A program made the translations under genes and the position numbers. The notes under the pieces are model-generated. The model had not been told where the DNA came from. It saw nothing but the letters and a program-made list of their open reading frames with translations, and did not search any database. A DNA stretch of 6,906 nt from Shewanella sp. (GTDB lineage: Bacteria > Pseudomonadota > Gammaproteobacteria > Enterobacterales > Shewanellaceae). The stretch spans positions 1 to 6,906 of the forward strand of contig SDWK01000197.1 of NCBI GenBank assembly GCA_004195335.1, given 5' to 3'. Positions 6,169-6,906 of the stretch are shown one piece after another. Each line of letters opens with the position of its first letter. The stretch's first letter is position 1.

Positions 6169-6199
6169 GCGGTTAACCGCTTTTATAGATTGCTATAAT
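6169..6199 (+). promoter_or_regulatory. sodB promoter with overlapping 12-bp palindrome
   Basis: TATAAT at 6194-6199 is a perfect -10 and is preceded by TGC, making a textbook extended -10. No good -35 exists at 16-18 bp, as is common for such promoters. Transcription would start near 6206, leaving a leader of roughly 84 nt before sodB. The -35 zone is occupied by the perfect palindrome GCGGTTAACCGC (6169-6180), placed where a bound protein would affect RNA polymerase. The regulator is unknown. Confidence 0.65.
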
Positions 6200-6289
6200 C
6201 GTAAAATTAATCATACTCTTAATGGCATTTTCGAATAGAATCAACGCTAGAAGCAAAATATTACAACTTAAGATGAGTGGAGAAACGCA

Positions 6290-6871
6290 ATGGCTTTTGA
6301 ACTACCTGCATTACCGTATCCTAAAAACGCACTTGAACCACATATTTCTCAGGAAACCATCGAATACCATCATGGTAAGCATCATAACACCTACGTTGTT
6401 AAACTAAACGGCCTTGTCGAAGGCACTGAGCTCGCCGAAAAGAGCCTTGAAGAGATCATTAAATCATCTACCGGCGCCATTTTTAACAACGCAGCTCAAA
6501 TCTGGAATCACACCTTCTATTGGAACTGTTTGTCTCCCAATGGTGGTGGCTCCGCAACGGGCGCAGTTGCTAAAGCTATAGATGAAGCTTTTGGTTCATT
6601 TGAGGCTTTTAAAGCTAAGTTCACCGATGCAGCTGTTAATAATTTTGGCAGTGCATGGACTTGGTTGGTGAAAAATGCTGACGGCTCTGTCGCGATTGTG
6701 AATACAAGTAATGCTGCAACACCATTAACCGATAACAGCGTGACTCCAATTATGACTGTGGACGTTTGGGAGCATGCGTATTATATCGATTATCGCAATG
6801 TACGCCCTGATTACCTCGCACATTATTGGGAACTGGTTAACTGGGACTTTGTGAATAAGAATTTTAGTTAA
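6290..6871 (+). CDS. sodB: Iron superoxide dismutase SodB
   Basis: This cytoplasmic enzyme converts superoxide to oxygen and hydrogen peroxide, and works as a homodimer with one iron per subunit. Its 193 residues equal the E. coli SodB length and the two align nearly end to end. The metal ligands are H27 (in YHHGKHH), H74 (in WNHTFYWN), D158 and H162 (in DVWEHAYYIDYRN). Y35 and H31 gate the active site. Q70 in NNAAQIWNH supplies the outer-sphere Gln from the position typical of iron rather than manganese enzymes. No signal peptide is present. The ATG at 6290 has GGAG (6279-6282) seven bases upstream. Only 35 bases follow the stop, with no terminator visible inside the window. Iron dependence makes Fur or small-RNA control likely by analogy with E. 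coli, but I see no clear Fur box. Confidence 0.97.
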   Translation: MAFELPALPYPKNALEPHISQETIEYHHGKHHNTYVVKLNGLVEGTELAEKSLEEIIKSSTGAIFNNAAQIWNHTFYWNCLSPNGGGSATGAVAKAIDEAFGSFEAFKAKFTDAAVNNFGSAWTWLVKNADGSVAIVNTSNAATPLTDNSVTPIMTVDVWEHAYYIDYRNVRPDYLAHYWELVNWDFVNKNFS

Positions 6872-6906
6872 ACTAACATTTACAGCTGAGATTTAAACCA
6901 TAAAAT

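Larger units (their letters stand above)
5935..6289. other. Divergent grxD-sodB intergenic region with several inverted repeats
   Basis: This 355-bp spacer has no convincing gene. It must contain the grxD promoter (minus) and the sodB promoter (plus). The grxD -10 may be TACAAT on the minus strand near 5979-5984, but its -35 is poor. Dyads visible are AAACCTA/TAGGGTT at 6006-6026, CCTAAGGT/ACCTTAGG at 6104-6129, ATGAAAGCA/TGCTTTCAT at 6086-6165 enclosing the previous one, AATGGA/TCCATT at 6135-6147 and the palindrome GCGGTTAACCGC at 6169-6180. This density suggests operators or a structured transcript. An ATG at 6222 opens a 61-codon frame that overlaps sodB out of frame and is judged spurious. 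Confidence 0.6.

Noticed and set aside
6222..6407. 61-codon frame in the sodB leader overlapping sodB
   Set aside because: No ribosome binding site and its 3' part is sodB read in another frame. An upstream-frame role is possible but unsupported.
1..6906. CRISPR array, tRNA, rRNA, or a phage-defence system
   Set aside because: No regularly spaced repeats, RNA-gene signatures or defence domains are visible; apart from region 1 the genes are housekeeping.

Overview
The window looks like chromosomal DNA of a marine gammaproteobacterium close to Shewanella. This rests on the similarity of Hda, SodB, GrxD and UraA to their Escherichia coli counterparts, a moderate GC content, and the gene set DUF2066 / hda / uraA / grxD / sodB. 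The genus is inferred from recalled family resemblance and was not tested by a search.

Region 1 (1-2047) is not what it first appears. Bases 1-19 are exactly the 19-bp Tn5 mosaic end used in tagmentation library adapters. They are followed by about 500 bp of AT-rich sequence with a strong Firmicutes-like ribosome binding site and the first ~161 codons of a BcrA-type ABC transporter ATPase. Just after the Walker B motif (near 518-530) the same reading frame turns into a different protein with higher GC: an Ig-like beta segment followed by a domain with an HELGH zinc-protease motif. The ABC part most probably does not belong to this genome, so the long fused frame is best read as an assembly or library chimera. 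The 3' part is a genuine but 5'-truncated gene ending in a good intrinsic terminator.

Region 2 (2132-4026, minus strand) holds a DUF2066 exported protein followed by hda, the DnaA-related factor that inactivates the replication initiator. Both are probably expressed from a promoter at about 4060-4088. hda starts at a TTG codon directly after an in-frame stop.

Region 3 (4222-5448, plus strand) is uraA, a uracil:H+ symporter diverging from DUF2066-hda. A symmetrical hairpin with A and T tracts on its two sides (5480-5509) separates it from the convergent grxD (5587-5934, minus strand), a CGFS monothiol glutaredoxin of iron-sulfur metabolism.

Region 4 (5935-6906) is a 355-bp divergent spacer rich in inverted repeats, an extended -10 promoter, and sodB, the iron superoxide dismutase. 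grxD and sodB back to back make a small iron / oxidative-stress neighbourhood; hda and uraA are also neighbours in E. coli. I did not find a convincing new multi-gene system. The most useful observations are the adapter-marked chimera, the truncated HELGH protein behind it, and the dyad-rich grxD-sodB spacer.
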